From Rhizocola hellebori (lineage in GTDB: Bacteria > Actinomycetota > Actinomycetes > Mycobacteriales > Micromonosporaceae): a stretch of 64,000 nt of DNA. The notes under the pieces are model-generated. The model was not told the origin of the DNA and searched no databases. It saw only the letters and a list, made by a program, of their open reading frames with translations. Location of the stretch: NCBI RefSeq assembly GCF_016862955.1, contig NZ_BONY01000021.1, positions 81,130 through 145,129 on the forward strand, in the 5' to 3' direction. The position numbers and the translations under genes were made by a program. Below, piece after piece: positions 32,730-41,790 of this stretch (its first letter is position 1; every line of letters begins with the position of its first letter).

Positions 32730-34394
32730 ATGAGAACCGTCATAGACGCGATCACCGAACAGGCGGGCGGTGCGGCCACCCTCACCGTGGCCGGGCTGGG
32801 TGCCCGCCCGGAAGCCGCAGTGACCTGGTCCGGCCTGCACGAGCGAGCCAAACGGATGGCCTCGGTGCTTGCGGCGCAAGGGATCGGGCCGTCGAGCCGG
32901 GTCGGCCTGCTCGGCGACACCAGCGTGGAGCTGGTTACCGCCATCCAGGCGGTATGGCTGCGCGGGGCGGCGTTCACGGTGCTGCCCGTGCCGACCCGCT
33001 CGGGCAGACAGGCGAATCTGGCTCACCTCTTGGCGATTGTGGCCGACGCCGGGTTCGGCCTGGTGATTGTCGACGACGGTTGCGCCGAGGCGGGCGAGGG
33101 GCTGAGCGAGGCGGTGCCGGTTCGCCGGCTCGGCGAGCTTTGCGAGCGGGCGGCGGCAGCCGCCCCGGCCACCCCGATCAGGCCCGCGCCGGGTGACCTT
33201 GCCGTGCTTCAGTACACCAGCGGCTCGACGCAGAACCCGCGCGGGGTGCCGGTGACTCACGCCAACCTGGCCGCCAACCTGGACGCGATCGAAGCCACGC
33301 TTGGCCCTGACGCGCTCGATCCGGCCACCGGCCGCTGGCTGAGCTGGCTGCCGCTCTACCACGACATGGGCCTGATCGGTTTCCTGTGCCTGCCGATGTC
33401 GCGCGGCTGCCCACTGGTGCTGCAATCCCCGATGGCCTTCGCGCTGCGCCCGATGAGCTGGCTCGACCTGCTGACCCGGCATCGTGCGACCAGCACCGGG
33501 GCGCCCAACTTCGCATACGGCCTGCTCGCCCAGCTGCTGGAAGCGGGGGTGAGCGCCGACCTGAGCGCCGTGCGGTACATGTTTTCCGGGGGAGAGCCGA
33601 TCGATGCCGCGATGATGGGCCGGTTCACCGCGGCGGCCGCCGCCTACGGGCTGGATCCGGGCGCGGTGGTGGCCGCCTACGGCCTGGCCGAATCCACTCT
33701 GGCCGTGAGCTTTTCGCCGATCGGGCGCGGGATCGCCGTCGACGAGGTCGACCGGGATCGCCTTGAACGCGACGGTCACGCGCTGGAGACCGGGGAGCCG
33801 GGCGGGTCCGCTCGCCTGGTGCGGCTGGGGGCGGCTGTTCCTGGTACCCAGATAAGAATTGTCGACGCGACGGGAAGCGTTGCCGCGGCCCGGACCGTGG
33901 GCCACATCGAGGTCAGCGGCCCTTCGGTGGTAAGCGGCTATTGGGGTGAGCCGGCCCGGCCCGGCGGCTGGCTGCGAACAGGCGACCTCGGCTATCTGAC
34001 CGAGGATGGCTTGGTGGTCTGCGGGCGCGCCAAGGACGTGCTCTTCTCCGCCGGGCGCAACATCTACCCCCAGGACGTTGAGGCGGCAGCGCTGCAGGTG
34101 CAGGGGGTGCGTCCGGGCGGCGCGGCGGCTTTCGGCATCTCCGACGGCCGGGGTGACCGCCTGGTGGTCGCCGTCGAAACCCGTGCCACGGATAGCGATG
34201 CGCTGCGCAAAGCGGTGGCGGTCGCGGTGGTTTCGCAAACCGGCATGGCGCCGGCCGACGTGGTGACACTGCGCTTTGGCCGCCTTCCCAAGACCTCCTC
34301 CGGCAAGCTGCGCCGTGCCGAGACCCGGCGCAGATATCTGGCTGGGGAACTGACCGAACGCCGATTGGCCCTAGTAGACCGGAGTGTCCAATGA
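32730..34394 (+). CDS. Fatty acyl-AMP ligase (FAAL)
   Basis: This 554-aa protein probably starts at ATG 32730 (MRTVIDAITEQ); a start at 32718 adds four residues. It is an ANL-superfamily adenylating enzyme of the FAAL type: P-loop LQYTSGSTQNPRGVPVTHAN (with the S-T-Q-N-P-R-G variant), SWLPLYHDMGLIGFL, GGEPIDAAMM, YGLAESTLAV, and the C-terminal LRTGDLGYLTEDG and LPKTSSGKLRR (catalytic Lys). FAALs load fatty acids as acyl-AMP onto an acyl carrier protein. The ACP-GNAT gene overlaps it by 4 nt, giving a direct partner. Confidence 0.93.
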   Translation: MRTVIDAITEQAGGAATLTVAGLGARPEAAVTWSGLHERAKRMASVLAAQGIGPSSRVGLLGDTSVELVTAIQAVWLRGAAFTVLPVPTRSGRQANLAHLLAIVADAGFGLVIVDDGCAEAGEGLSEAVPVRRLGELCERAAAAAPATPIRPAPGDLAVLQYTSGSTQNPRGVPVTHANLAANLDAIEATLGPDALDPATGRWLSWLPLYHDMGLIGFLCLPMSRGCPLVLQSPMAFALRPMSWLDLLTRHRATSTGAPNFAYGLLAQLLEAGVSADLSAVRYMFSGGEPIDAAMMGRFTAAAAAYGLDPGAVVAAYGLAESTLAVSFSPIGRGIAVDEVDRDRLERDGHALETGEPGGSARLVRLGAAVPGTQIRIVDATGSVAAARTVGHIEVSGPSVVSGYWGEPARPGGWLRTGDLGYLTEDGLVVCGRAKDVLFSAGRNIYPQDVEAAALQVQGVRPGGAAAFGISDGRGDRLVVAVETRATDSDALRKAVAVAVVSQTGMAPADVVTLRFGRLPKTSSGKLRRAETRRRYLAGELTERRLALVDRSVQ

Positions 34395-35254
34395 CGACAG
34401 ACTTCGTGGCCACGCCACCACGGGAGCGTGCCCGCACCGAGCTGGCAGCGCTGCTCGATGTCCAGGAGACAGCCCTGGACGATCAGGCCTCGCTTCGCGA
34501 CGAGCTGGCGCTGGACAGTCTCACCATGATGCGGGTGATCGCCTGGCTGCAGGGGCGGGGCGTCACCATCGAAGCGGAGGGGCTGCTCCCGGCGACCGTG
34601 GGTGAGTTGCTGTCGCGTTTGGAGGAACGAGGCCGGCCAAGGCTTTCTGTTCGGGTGGGCGGAGTGCCGGGTATGCCCGAGCATCTCACGCCGAAGCGGC
34701 CGCGGGACCCACTGGTGCCGGTCCTTGAGACGAACGCGTTGCGGCTGACCCCGCTGATTGGAGAAGATCTCGGCTTTCTCTATGCGCTGGCGGTGGAACC
34801 GGAGACCGGATTCCGGTGGCGCTACCGCGGTTCCATTCCGCCCATCGAGCGGTTCAAGGCGGAGCTGTGGAACCAGGTGCTGCTGCAGTATGTGGTGCGC
34901 CGCATCGAGGACAACTCGCCGGTCGGGCATGTGGTGGCCTACGGAGACGAGCTGAGCCTGCGGCACACCTATGTGGGGGCGGTCTTCCACCCTGACAGCG
35001 CGGGGACAGGCCTTGCGGCGCAAGCGGTGTCGCTGTTTGTGCGGCACCTGTTCCACACCTTCCCGCTCAACAAGATCTACATGGAGATCCCGGGAGTCAA
35101 CTGGCCACAGCTGCAAAGCGGCCAGGGCAGCCTGTTCCGGGTGGAGGGTGTGCTGCGAGATCACGACTACTACGCCGGGCGGCTGTGGGACAAGTATGTC
35201 TGCGCGCTCTATGCCGACGACTTCCTTGACGAGGAAACCCCAACGGCCCCATAA
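34391..35254 (+). CDS. Acyl carrier protein fused to GNAT acyltransferase
   Basis: This 287-aa protein has an N-terminal ACP domain (residues about 10-80) with LRDELALDSLTMMRVIAWLQ, where the Ser of DSL is the phosphopantetheine site. Residues about 110-285 form a GNAT domain: LRLTPLIGEDLGFLYALAVE, the strand-helix core HTYVGAVFHPDSAGTGLAAQ, and KIYMEIPGVNWPQLQSGQG. Following the FAAL in an ATGA overlap, the ACP should receive a fatty acyl group and the fused GNAT should transfer it to an amine. The acceptor is unknown; the product is presumably an N-acyl amine or amino acid. Confidence 0.88.
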   Translation: MTTDFVATPPRERARTELAALLDVQETALDDQASLRDELALDSLTMMRVIAWLQGRGVTIEAEGLLPATVGELLSRLEERGRPRLSVRVGGVPGMPEHLTPKRPRDPLVPVLETNALRLTPLIGEDLGFLYALAVEPETGFRWRYRGSIPPIERFKAELWNQVLLQYVVRRIEDNSPVGHVVAYGDELSLRHTYVGAVFHPDSAGTGLAAQAVSLFVRHLFHTFPLNKIYMEIPGVNWPQLQSGQGSLFRVEGVLRDHDYYAGRLWDKYVCALYADDFLDEETPTAP

Positions 35255-35386
35255 GTTTCTCCGGTTGCCGCGGCCAAGGAGTTCACCCGGCGGCCCGCCT
35301 ACACCGCGGAGCCGCCAAGGGAGACCTCCAAGGCCGCTGGAACGGCAACCGGAGAGAAACCCCATCCCAATGGAAGGAGCTCCACA

Positions 35387-35983
35387 ATGAGGTTCAATGG
35401 TAACCGCCACCGGGCCATGATGGCCATGGCCGCCACCGGCGTTCTCACCGCGCTGGCCCCCGCCGCCCCCGCCCTGGCCGACACCGAGGCCCAGAGCACC
35501 AGCGCGACCAACGTGGTCGTCGCCGACATGGGCATCCGGACAGCGGTGGGCGACAAGGTGGTCGACGCCGCCTACCAAGAACTCAACAGCGACCACCGGT
35601 GGGAGACCCCGATGGGCTCCAACTGCAACTTCTACTCCAGTCGCTGGAACAAGGGCTGCCAGGCCTGGTGCGCCGACTTCGTGAAGTACGTGTGGAAGAA
35701 CGCGGGCGTCTACGCGTGGGAGAACCTGGACTCCGAGGCCGGAACCACTGCCCGCTGGGGCAAGTTCTTCGGGGCGTGGCACTGGGGCACCGCGGGGATC
35801 TACCCCGGCGCGGCCGTGACCTACAACAGCTCGGGCGACCCGATGGTCGACTCCGACCACGTCGGCATCTTCGTCGGCTGGGTCAACGGCGCGCCCAAGG
35901 TGGTCTCCGGCAATTTCAACGACCAGGTCTACAAGCACAACCTCAGCTACGGCACCCCGATCGCCGGCTGGACCGGCGTCTGA
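35387..35983 (+). CDS. Secreted CHAP-domain amidase
   Basis: This 198-aa protein starts at ATG 35387 behind GGAAGGAG. It has a signal peptide cleaved near ALADTEAQ. The CHAP domain has the catalytic Cys in GCQAWCADFVKYVWKNAG, the His in DSDHVGIFVGW and the Asn in VSGNFNDQVY. CHAP enzymes hydrolyse peptidoglycan amide bonds. The neighbouring lipoprotein gene follows 61 nt downstream. Likely role: cell-wall remodelling or attack on other bacteria. Confidence 0.9.
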   Translation: MRFNGNRHRAMMAMAATGVLTALAPAAPALADTEAQSTSATNVVVADMGIRTAVGDKVVDAAYQELNSDHRWETPMGSNCNFYSSRWNKGCQAWCADFVKYVWKNAGVYAWENLDSEAGTTARWGKFFGAWHWGTAGIYPGAAVTYNSSGDPMVDSDHVGIFVGWVNGAPKVVSGNFNDQVYKHNLSYGTPIAGWTGV

Positions 35984-36044
35984 TCCCGCCCTGGGCGTGC
36001 CCGCCGAGCGGGCACGCCCGATCCCCTTCCGGAGGTGATTTGTG

Positions 36045-36530
36045 ATGAAGATTTCTCGTCTGGTACTGGCCGGAGCGCTCATCCTCGGCGGCTGCACCGC
36101 CAACCCGAGCCCCCACGCCGTGACCGAGCCCAGCGCCGCGCCCGCGGGCCCGCCGATTCCCGTTCTGGCCGTGGGGGAAGCGGCCCCGATCGATCTGCTC
36201 GGCGACGGCCATGCCACGATCACGGTCCTGGACGCCGCGATCGCGGCCGGGCAGCCGCTCGTCGTGAGCGTCAGGATCACGCTCGACAAGGCGGGCAAAC
36301 CCATCGCGGGCGGCCCGGAGAACTTCCGCTTCCGCGACGCGAACCAGGCCATGTACGAGGCCCGAACCGACGCGGCCACCTTCGCGCCAGCGTTCGCCCA
36401 GGTCAACCTCACTACGGCCGGGCAGGAAGCCTACGGGAAGATGGTCTTCGATGTCACGCCTGAGCTGGCCCGCGGCGGTCACGTTCAGCTGATGACCGGC
36501 CGCTTGGTGCACGCGGTCTGGAGGCTGTGA
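36045..36530 (+). CDS. Lipoprotein with Ig-like domain
   Basis: This 161-aa protein starts at ATG 36045, 7 nt after GGAGGTGA. The signal ends in the lipobox LGGC (ALILGGCTA), so the mature protein is lipidated on Cys and anchored outside. The rest is a beta-rich domain (GDGHATITVLDAAIA, PLVVSVRITLDK, FRFRDANQAMYE) resembling telomeric-repeat-like DUF4352 domains. It is followed by the polytopic membrane protein in an overlapping arrangement. The function is unknown. Confidence 0.8.
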   Translation: MKISRLVLAGALILGGCTANPSPHAVTEPSAAPAGPPIPVLAVGEAAPIDLLGDGHATITVLDAAIAAGQPLVVSVRITLDKAGKPIAGGPENFRFRDANQAMYEARTDAATFAPAFAQVNLTTAGQEAYGKMVFDVTPELARGGHVQLMTGRLVHAVWRL

Positions 36531-38059
36531 AAGGTGTTAGTCTGCCGCCCGTGACCACCGACTTTGCTGTCGCGACCCCTGCGGCGCCACAGGCGGCCAA
36601 GGCGAGCAGCCTCGGCCGCCGGGTGAGGAACGGCCTGGAGGCGCTCTTCCCGATTGCCCCGCGCCGCGCGCTCTCCCGGCGCGACATCTGGCTCGGCATC
36701 GCCGTCGTCGTTGTCGCCGCCGCGGTGTGCCTGCTTCGGGTCACCGGAACGGGTGCCCTGCAGAGCATCTGGCAGGAGGACGGCAACGATCTGCTGACGG
36801 CGGCCTACTACCGCACCGGCGCTAAGACGATCTTCGATCCGATGAACGGCTACTACCTGCTGGGCTCGCGGTGGTTCGGCGTGCTCGCCGCGTTCTTCCC
36901 GGTTTCGTGGGCCGCCGCGGTCCTGTCGATCTCCTCCGCGCTCGTGCTTGGGCTGATGGTGCTGCTGGTCTATATCGCCACCGGTGCTCACCTCTCCAGC
37001 AAGCTGGCCCGGTTCATGGTGACGGTGCCGCTGCTGATCGCGCCGGTGGCGGAGAACAACCACAACGAGGTCTACGCCCGCCCGGTCTGCTTGCACCTGT
37101 TCGCTTTGTACATGGTCTTCTGGGTGCTGCTGTGGGCGCCGGAAAAGCGGATCTCCAAGATAGTCGCGGTCGCGGCCGTGGGCCTGACCGCGGCGAGCAC
37201 CATCCTCACGATCGTCTTCATCCCACTCGCCCTGCTGCGCGTGTTCGTGCGGCGCGACCGCACCGGGATGGCGTTGCTCGGGGTGCTGGTGGTCTTCGCG
37301 GCGGCCAACCTCGTGCTCATGCAAAACGGCACCGTGGCGGCGCGCGGTGGCGTGATGTACCCCGAGCCGATGGTGGCGCTCCTCGACTACGTGGTGTGGG
37401 GGCTGCCGACCTCGATGCTCGGCTACAGCGCCACCAGCGGCCTGGGCGCGTTCCACTTCCCGACCGCGTGGGACGCCGACCTGTGGGGCACCGTGAAGCC
37501 CCACCTCCCGCTGATCGTCCTCTCCTGGGTCATGGTGCTCGGGATCGTCGGGCTGGCCGCGATCCGCCGATTCACCCGGCCGTCCTGGCCGCTGGCGGCG
37601 GCGGCCCTCACCCATAGCGTGGCGATGCTGTGCATGATGGTGATGGCTCAGGGCAACGAGCTTCGCTATCTGATTCCCGTGGAGCTGTTGCTCTTCGCCG
37701 GTCTGGTGGCGCTGCTGTTGCCGATCGCCAAGGGCCGTTCCTTCGCCCGCGCCAACGCGCCGCTGATCGCCTTCGCGGTCTTCCTGGCGGTGATCGGGGC
37801 GATCAACTTCCGCTGGGACGACACCTACCGGGGTCACGCGCCGCGCTGGACCGACCAGGTGCACAAGGCGGCGGTCGTCTGCAAGACGCGGCCGGAGGTG
37901 CGCGAGGTCCTGGTGCGTTCGGCCCCCGAGCCGTGGGGGTCGGTCATCCACGTGCCGTGCCATCGGCTCACCGAGGTCCGGCCGTGGGACTGTGTCGAGC
38001 CGCGATGTGTCCCCATCAACGGCATGGGCCTGCCCGACGCCATCGAACGCCGGCCGTAG
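36527..38059 (+). CDS. Polytopic membrane protein, glycosyltransferase-like
   Basis: This 510-aa membrane protein uses GTG 36527 (overlapping the previous stop) or GTG 36551. It has about ten transmembrane helices, beginning DIWLGIAVVVVAAAVCLLR, with an extracytoplasmic segment after helix 1 (WQEDGNDLLTAAYYRTGAK) and a C-terminal Cys-containing tail (HVPCHRLTEVRP). The first-loop acidic residues and helix count resemble GT-C type lipid-linked sugar transferases, but no family motif is clear. A strong terminator follows immediately. Confidence 0.65.
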   Translation: MKGVSLPPVTTDFAVATPAAPQAAKASSLGRRVRNGLEALFPIAPRRALSRRDIWLGIAVVVVAAAVCLLRVTGTGALQSIWQEDGNDLLTAAYYRTGAKTIFDPMNGYYLLGSRWFGVLAAFFPVSWAAAVLSISSALVLGLMVLLVYIATGAHLSSKLARFMVTVPLLIAPVAENNHNEVYARPVCLHLFALYMVFWVLLWAPEKRISKIVAVAAVGLTAASTILTIVFIPLALLRVFVRRDRTGMALLGVLVVFAAANLVLMQNGTVAARGGVMYPEPMVALLDYVVWGLPTSMLGYSATSGLGAFHFPTAWDADLWGTVKPHLPLIVLSWVMVLGIVGLAAIRRFTRPSWPLAAAALTHSVAMLCMMVMAQGNELRYLIPVELLLFAGLVALLLPIAKGRSFARANAPLIAFAVFLAVIGAINFRWDDTYRGHAPRWTDQVHKAAVVCKTRPEVREVLVRSAPEPWGSVIHVPCHRLTEVRPWDCVEPRCVPINGMGLPDAIERRP

Positions 38060-38064
38060 ACAAA

Positions 38065-38100
38065 CAGAAACCCGGCGGCTCGCATCCGCCGGGTGTCTGT
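38065..38100. terminator. Bidirectional terminator hairpin
   Basis: ACCCGGCGG and CCGCCGGGT (38070-38078 and 38086-38094) form a 9-bp stem with a 7-nt loop; flanking ACAGA and TCTGT extend it after one mismatch. It lies between the convergent membrane protein and kinase genes and should terminate both. Confidence 0.75.
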
Positions 38101-38106
38101 GGTCGG

Positions 38107-39024
38107 TCAGGCAGCTGGTGCGGGGACCATGGCAACGGTCTGCGCCGACTGCAGGCGCTGGCGGCGCGGGACGATCTCCCGCTGGGCGACCGCGCCCTCA
38201 TCGGGCAGGCCCATGATCTTGAGTAGTTGGGTTCTTACCTCGGGCGCGCCCATGCGCAGCTTGGGCTCGCGCTGCAACAGTCCACACAGGATGGGCGTGA
38301 GCGGGCCTGCGTAGCGGGGCGGATCGGGCGCCTCGTGTATCTGGGCGGTAAGGGTTTCGGCCAGGCTGTCGCGGATGAACGGCACGCGGCCCTCCACGGC
38401 GGCATAAAGGGTCGCTCCCAGCGACCACAGGTCGCCCTCGGGGATCGACATCCCGAACTGCAGCCGTTCCGGAGCCATGTACTGAGGTTTGCCCGCCATC
38501 TCACCGGCCAGCAGGGTGCGGCCGTCGAACGGGTTCCAGGCGGCCAGCCCGAAGTCGGTCAGGAAGATCCTCTTGTCGTCACCGACGAGGATGTTGTGCG
38601 GCGTCACGTCGCGGTGCAGGACGCCGGCGCGGTGTGCGGCCGTCAGCGCATCGAGAACCGCGAGCCCGATCATCGCCACGAACCCGGGGGTGAAGGGGGA
38701 TCCCTTCTCCCGCAGGAGCTGGTGCAGCGATCTCGATGGCACGTATTCCATGACTATCCACGGCATCGTCTCGGAGTGCACGATGTCGTAGATGCGTACC
38801 GCGTTCGGGTGGCTGATCTGCGCCGCGGCCTGTGCCTCGCGGACGGCAAGCCGCCTTACCCGATCCTTTTCCCGGCTATCGATGTTCGGCGGTGCCACCA
38901 CCTGTTTCACCGCCACGTCGCGGAGAAGATTCTCGTCATGCGCCAGCCAGACCCTGCCCATTCCACCACCGCCGATGGGCCTCAACAGCTGGTATCTATT
39001 CATCAGCTTCTGCGCCGATTCCAT
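38107..39024 (-). CDS. Serine/threonine protein kinase (PknB-like, soluble)
   Basis: This 305-aa protein starts at ATG 39024 (MESAQKLMNRYQLLR). Kinase landmarks: glycine loop LRPIGGGGMGRVWLA, ATP Lys in RDVAVKQVV, catalytic loop LHRDVTPHNIL, DFG in FLTDFGLA, and APERL. Unusually, Thr follows HRDV where Lys normally lies (HRDVKPxN). There is no transmembrane segment; the short Pro/Ala tail ends the protein after the kinase C-lobe. Substrate unknown. An in-frame extension to 39156 looks non-coding. Confidence 0.88.
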   Translation of the reverse strand: MESAQKLMNRYQLLRPIGGGGMGRVWLAHDENLLRDVAVKQVVAPPNIDSREKDRVRRLAVREAQAAAQISHPNAVRIYDIVHSETMPWIVMEYVPSRSLHQLLREKGSPFTPGFVAMIGLAVLDALTAAHRAGVLHRDVTPHNILVGDDKRIFLTDFGLAAWNPFDGRTLLAGEMAGKPQYMAPERLQFGMSIPEGDLWSLGATLYAAVEGRVPFIRDSLAETLTAQIHEAPDPPRYAGPLTPILCGLLQREPKLRMGAPEVRTQLLKIMGLPDEGAVAQREIVPRRQRLQSAQTVAMVPAPAA

Positions 39025-39219
39025 GCGGCCTCCCAGGTCACGTTGATCGGTGTGTCCAAGGTAGACCCAGTTGATGCGCGCGGCCCAGGGACCAAAGACC
39101 CGTTCCCGAAAGCCGATCAGCTCACAATGCCTAGATGATGGTGAATCTGTCGGCACCTAACGGTGGCATCCTCCGAATTCGCGTTATTTGCTCATAATGC
39201 TGTTCTGTAGGATCGCGCA

Positions 39220-40563
39220 ATGCTGCTAGCGACTACCGACCGCCTGCTTCTCCATCGCCTCGCCCAGGCCCAGTCCGAGGGCCGCGCGCCGGCCATGGCC
39301 GCGGCCGTGGTGCGTGAGGGCGAGGTGGCCTGGCGGCACGCCATCGAAACCACAACGGACACGCAGTTCAGGATCGGGTCGCTGACGAAGACCTTCGTCG
39401 CTGTGCTGATCATGCGGCTGCGCGACGAAGGATTGCTCGACCTTGCCGATTTGCTTGACAAGCATCTTCCCGGTACGAAGGCAGGCGCGATGTCCATCGC
39501 CCAGTTGCTCTCGCACACCTCCGGCCTGGCGTCGGAGACACCCGGCCCGTGGTGGGAGCGCACCCCGGGCGAGCTGCGTCCCGAGCTGGCCGACATTCTC
39601 GGCGAAGCACCGGTGAAGCACCCGGCGGGCCGCCGCCACCACTACTCGAACCCGGGTTTCGCCCTGCTCGGCGCGGTCGTCGAGCGCCTGCGCGGCGTGC
39701 CGTGGGGGCAGGCCCTGCAGCGGGAGATCCTCGACCCGTTGGGGATGCGCCGCACCTCGCTGCTTCCCCAGGAGCCCCACGCGCGGGGCTTCGCGGTGCA
39801 TCCGTGGGCCGATGTGCTTCAGCCCGAGGTGGTTCAGGAGACGGGCCGGATGGCGCCGGCCGGCCAGCTGTGGTCCACGATCGATGATCTCTGCCTGTTC
39901 GCCAACCTGCTCTCGTTCGGCCGCGAGGGCGTGCTGAGCGCCGACACCGTAGCCGAGATGCGGGTGCCCGGGGTGGCGCCGGAGGAGGCCGCCTGGGATT
40001 CGGCCTACGGGCTGGGCATGCAGACCTATCGGGCCAACGGCCGGCTGCTGGCCGGGCACACCGGGTCGATGCCCGGATTCCTTTGTGCGCTATGGGTCAA
40101 CGTGGCCGAGGGGCTGAGTGCGGTGGCGCTCACCAACACGACCTCCGGGATCGCGATCGGCCAGCTTTCGGCCGACCTGCTGAGCATTGTCGCTGACCAT
40201 GAGCCGCGTATCCCCGCGACGTGGAAGCCACTGTCCGATGTGGATCCGGAGCTGCTCGCGATGACCGGGCCTTGGTATTGGGGCCCGGCCGGGTTGGGTC
40301 TCAAGCTTCCCGCCGACGGCGTTCTGGAGCTGGTAAGCCTGTCCGGATCTGGTTTGGGGACAAGGTTCCGGCCCAACGGGGACGGCACGTGGGTCGGGCT
40401 CAGCGGCTACTTCGCCGGCGAAACCCTGCGTCCGATGCGTGATGCGCAAGGCAACCTGTCGCATCTGGATCTCGGCAGCTTCGTGCTCACCCGGCAGCCC
40501 TATGACCCGCAGGCGCCCATACCGGGCGGCGTGGATCCGGCCGGCTGGTCAGGAACCGTTTGA
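39220..40563 (+). CDS. Beta-lactamase-fold serine hydrolase (S12)
   Basis: This 447-aa protein has no signal peptide. The S12/class C motif SxxK is SLTK in FRIGSLTKTFVAVL, YxN is HHYSNPGFALLG, and the HxG element is LLAGHTGSMPGF. A C-terminal beta domain of about 100 residues follows. The family covers D-Ala carboxypeptidases, esterases and lactonases; the substrate is unknown. The 3' end overlaps the rho gene on the other strand by 15 nt. Confidence 0.9.
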   Translation: MLLATTDRLLLHRLAQAQSEGRAPAMAAAVVREGEVAWRHAIETTTDTQFRIGSLTKTFVAVLIMRLRDEGLLDLADLLDKHLPGTKAGAMSIAQLLSHTSGLASETPGPWWERTPGELRPELADILGEAPVKHPAGRRHHYSNPGFALLGAVVERLRGVPWGQALQREILDPLGMRRTSLLPQEPHARGFAVHPWADVLQPEVVQETGRMAPAGQLWSTIDDLCLFANLLSFGREGVLSADTVAEMRVPGVAPEEAAWDSAYGLGMQTYRANGRLLAGHTGSMPGFLCALWVNVAEGLSAVALTNTTSGIAIGQLSADLLSIVADHEPRIPATWKPLSDVDPELLAMTGPWYWGPAGLGLKLPADGVLELVSLSGSGLGTRFRPNGDGTWVGLSGYFAGETLRPMRDAQGNLSHLDLGSFVLTRQPYDPQAPIPGGVDPAGWSGTV

Positions 40564-41670
40564 GCGGCCCAGGTGCATCAGCAGCTCGGCGTTGCTGCCG
40601 GTCTTGCGCAGCCGGTCCAGGAGGATGCCGATGGACTGCTGGGGATCCATGGCTGCGAAGGAATGCCGGAGCCGGCGCATCAGCAACAGCTCGTCGCGGT
40701 TGAGGAGCAGCTCCTCGTTGCGGGTGCCGGAGGAGGTGACGTCGACGGCGGGGAAGACCCGCCGGTCGGCCATCGCGCGCAGCAACCGCAGCTCGGCGTT
40801 GCCGGTGCTCTTGAACTCCTCAAAGATGAGATTGTCGCCGCCGGAACCGGTTTCCACCAGCGCGGTGGCGATGATGGTCAGCGAGCCACCGCCTTCGAGG
40901 TTTCTGGCCGCGCCGAGCAGTTTCTTCGGCCCCTGCAGGGCCGTGGAGTCGATGCCGCCGGACATGGTGCGCCCGTTGGAGGGAGCGGCCAGGTTGTAGG
41001 CGCGGGCCAGCCTGGTGATCGAGTCGAGCAGCACGACGACGTCGCGGCCCACCTCAACGAGCCGTTTCGCCTTCTCTATCGCCAGCTCGGCGACGGCGAT
41101 GTGGTCGGACGGGGGTCTGTCGAAAGTGGAGGCGAGCACCTCGCCCTTGACCGTGCGCGTCATGTCGGTGACCTCTTCGGGCCGCTCGTCGACCAGCACA
41201 GCCATCAGATGATGGTCGGGGTGGTTGGCCGCCACGGCGGCCGCGATCGCCTGCAGCACCATGGTTTTCCCGGCTTTCGGCGGCGACACGATGAGCGCGC
41301 GCTGGCCCCTGCCGATGGGCATCAGCAGATCGATGACGCGGGTGGTGAGCACCGTGGCCGTGGTCTCCAGCCGGAGCCGGTCCTTGGGGAAAAGGGGAGT
41401 CAGATCATAGAAATCGGGCCGGTTGCCCAGCTGGCCGGGATCGACGCCGTTGACGGAGTCGAGGCGCACCAACGGGTTTCGCTTGCTGTCGATCGCTTTG
41501 GCCGCGCCGGTGAGGAAGTCGCCGCGGCGCAGCCGGTGCTGGCGAATGTGTGCCGGGGAGACGAAGACGTCTTCCGGCCCGGGCAGATAGCCGTCCACAC
41601 GGACGAATCCGTGGTCGTTGCGGATATCGAGTATGCCGCTGAAGGTTGTGGTCAAAGGAACTCCTGACAT
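40549..41670 (-). CDS. rho: Short Rho transcription termination factor paralogue
   Basis: This 373-aa protein starts at ATG 41670 (MSGVPLTTTFSGILD); the longer frame to 41718 is unlikely. The RNA-binding cold-shock domain (FSGILDIRNDHGFVRVDGYL, DVFVSPAHIRQHRLRRGDFL) is followed by the RecA-like ATPase: RALIVSPPKAGKTMVL (P-loop), VLVDERPEEVTDM (catalytic Glu), VVVLLDSITRLARAYN (Q-loop region) and GGGSLTIIATALVETGS (R-loop). It lacks the N-terminal helical bundle and the long basic insert of typical actinobacterial Rho (about 600 aa or more). It is probably a second copy. A helicase with altered RNA choice, or resistance to a Rho inhibitor, is possible. Confidence 0.88.
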   Translation of the reverse strand: MSGVPLTTTFSGILDIRNDHGFVRVDGYLPGPEDVFVSPAHIRQHRLRRGDFLTGAAKAIDSKRNPLVRLDSVNGVDPGQLGNRPDFYDLTPLFPKDRLRLETTATVLTTRVIDLLMPIGRGQRALIVSPPKAGKTMVLQAIAAAVAANHPDHHLMAVLVDERPEEVTDMTRTVKGEVLASTFDRPPSDHIAVAELAIEKAKRLVEVGRDVVVLLDSITRLARAYNLAAPSNGRTMSGGIDSTALQGPKKLLGAARNLEGGGSLTIIATALVETGSGGDNLIFEEFKSTGNAELRLLRAMADRRVFPAVDVTSSGTRNEELLLNRDELLLMRRLRHSFAAMDPQQSIGILLDRLRKTGSNAELLMHLGRSNGS

Positions 41671-41790
41671 GGGTGAGAAATCCTTGAACGGCGACCGAGG
41701 AGATATCGTGCGGTTCAAGGTGAAATGCGGGCGATAGCGGGGATTTTCATCAACCCACGGTCAGCATCCGCTGTGGATGCCTGGACTGTA

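Noticed and set aside
32631..36412. Long minus-strand frames opposite the FAAL, ACP-GNAT and CHAP genes
   Set aside because: They have His/Arg/Gly-rich composition with no motifs, while the plus strand carries complete enzyme families with coupled starts.
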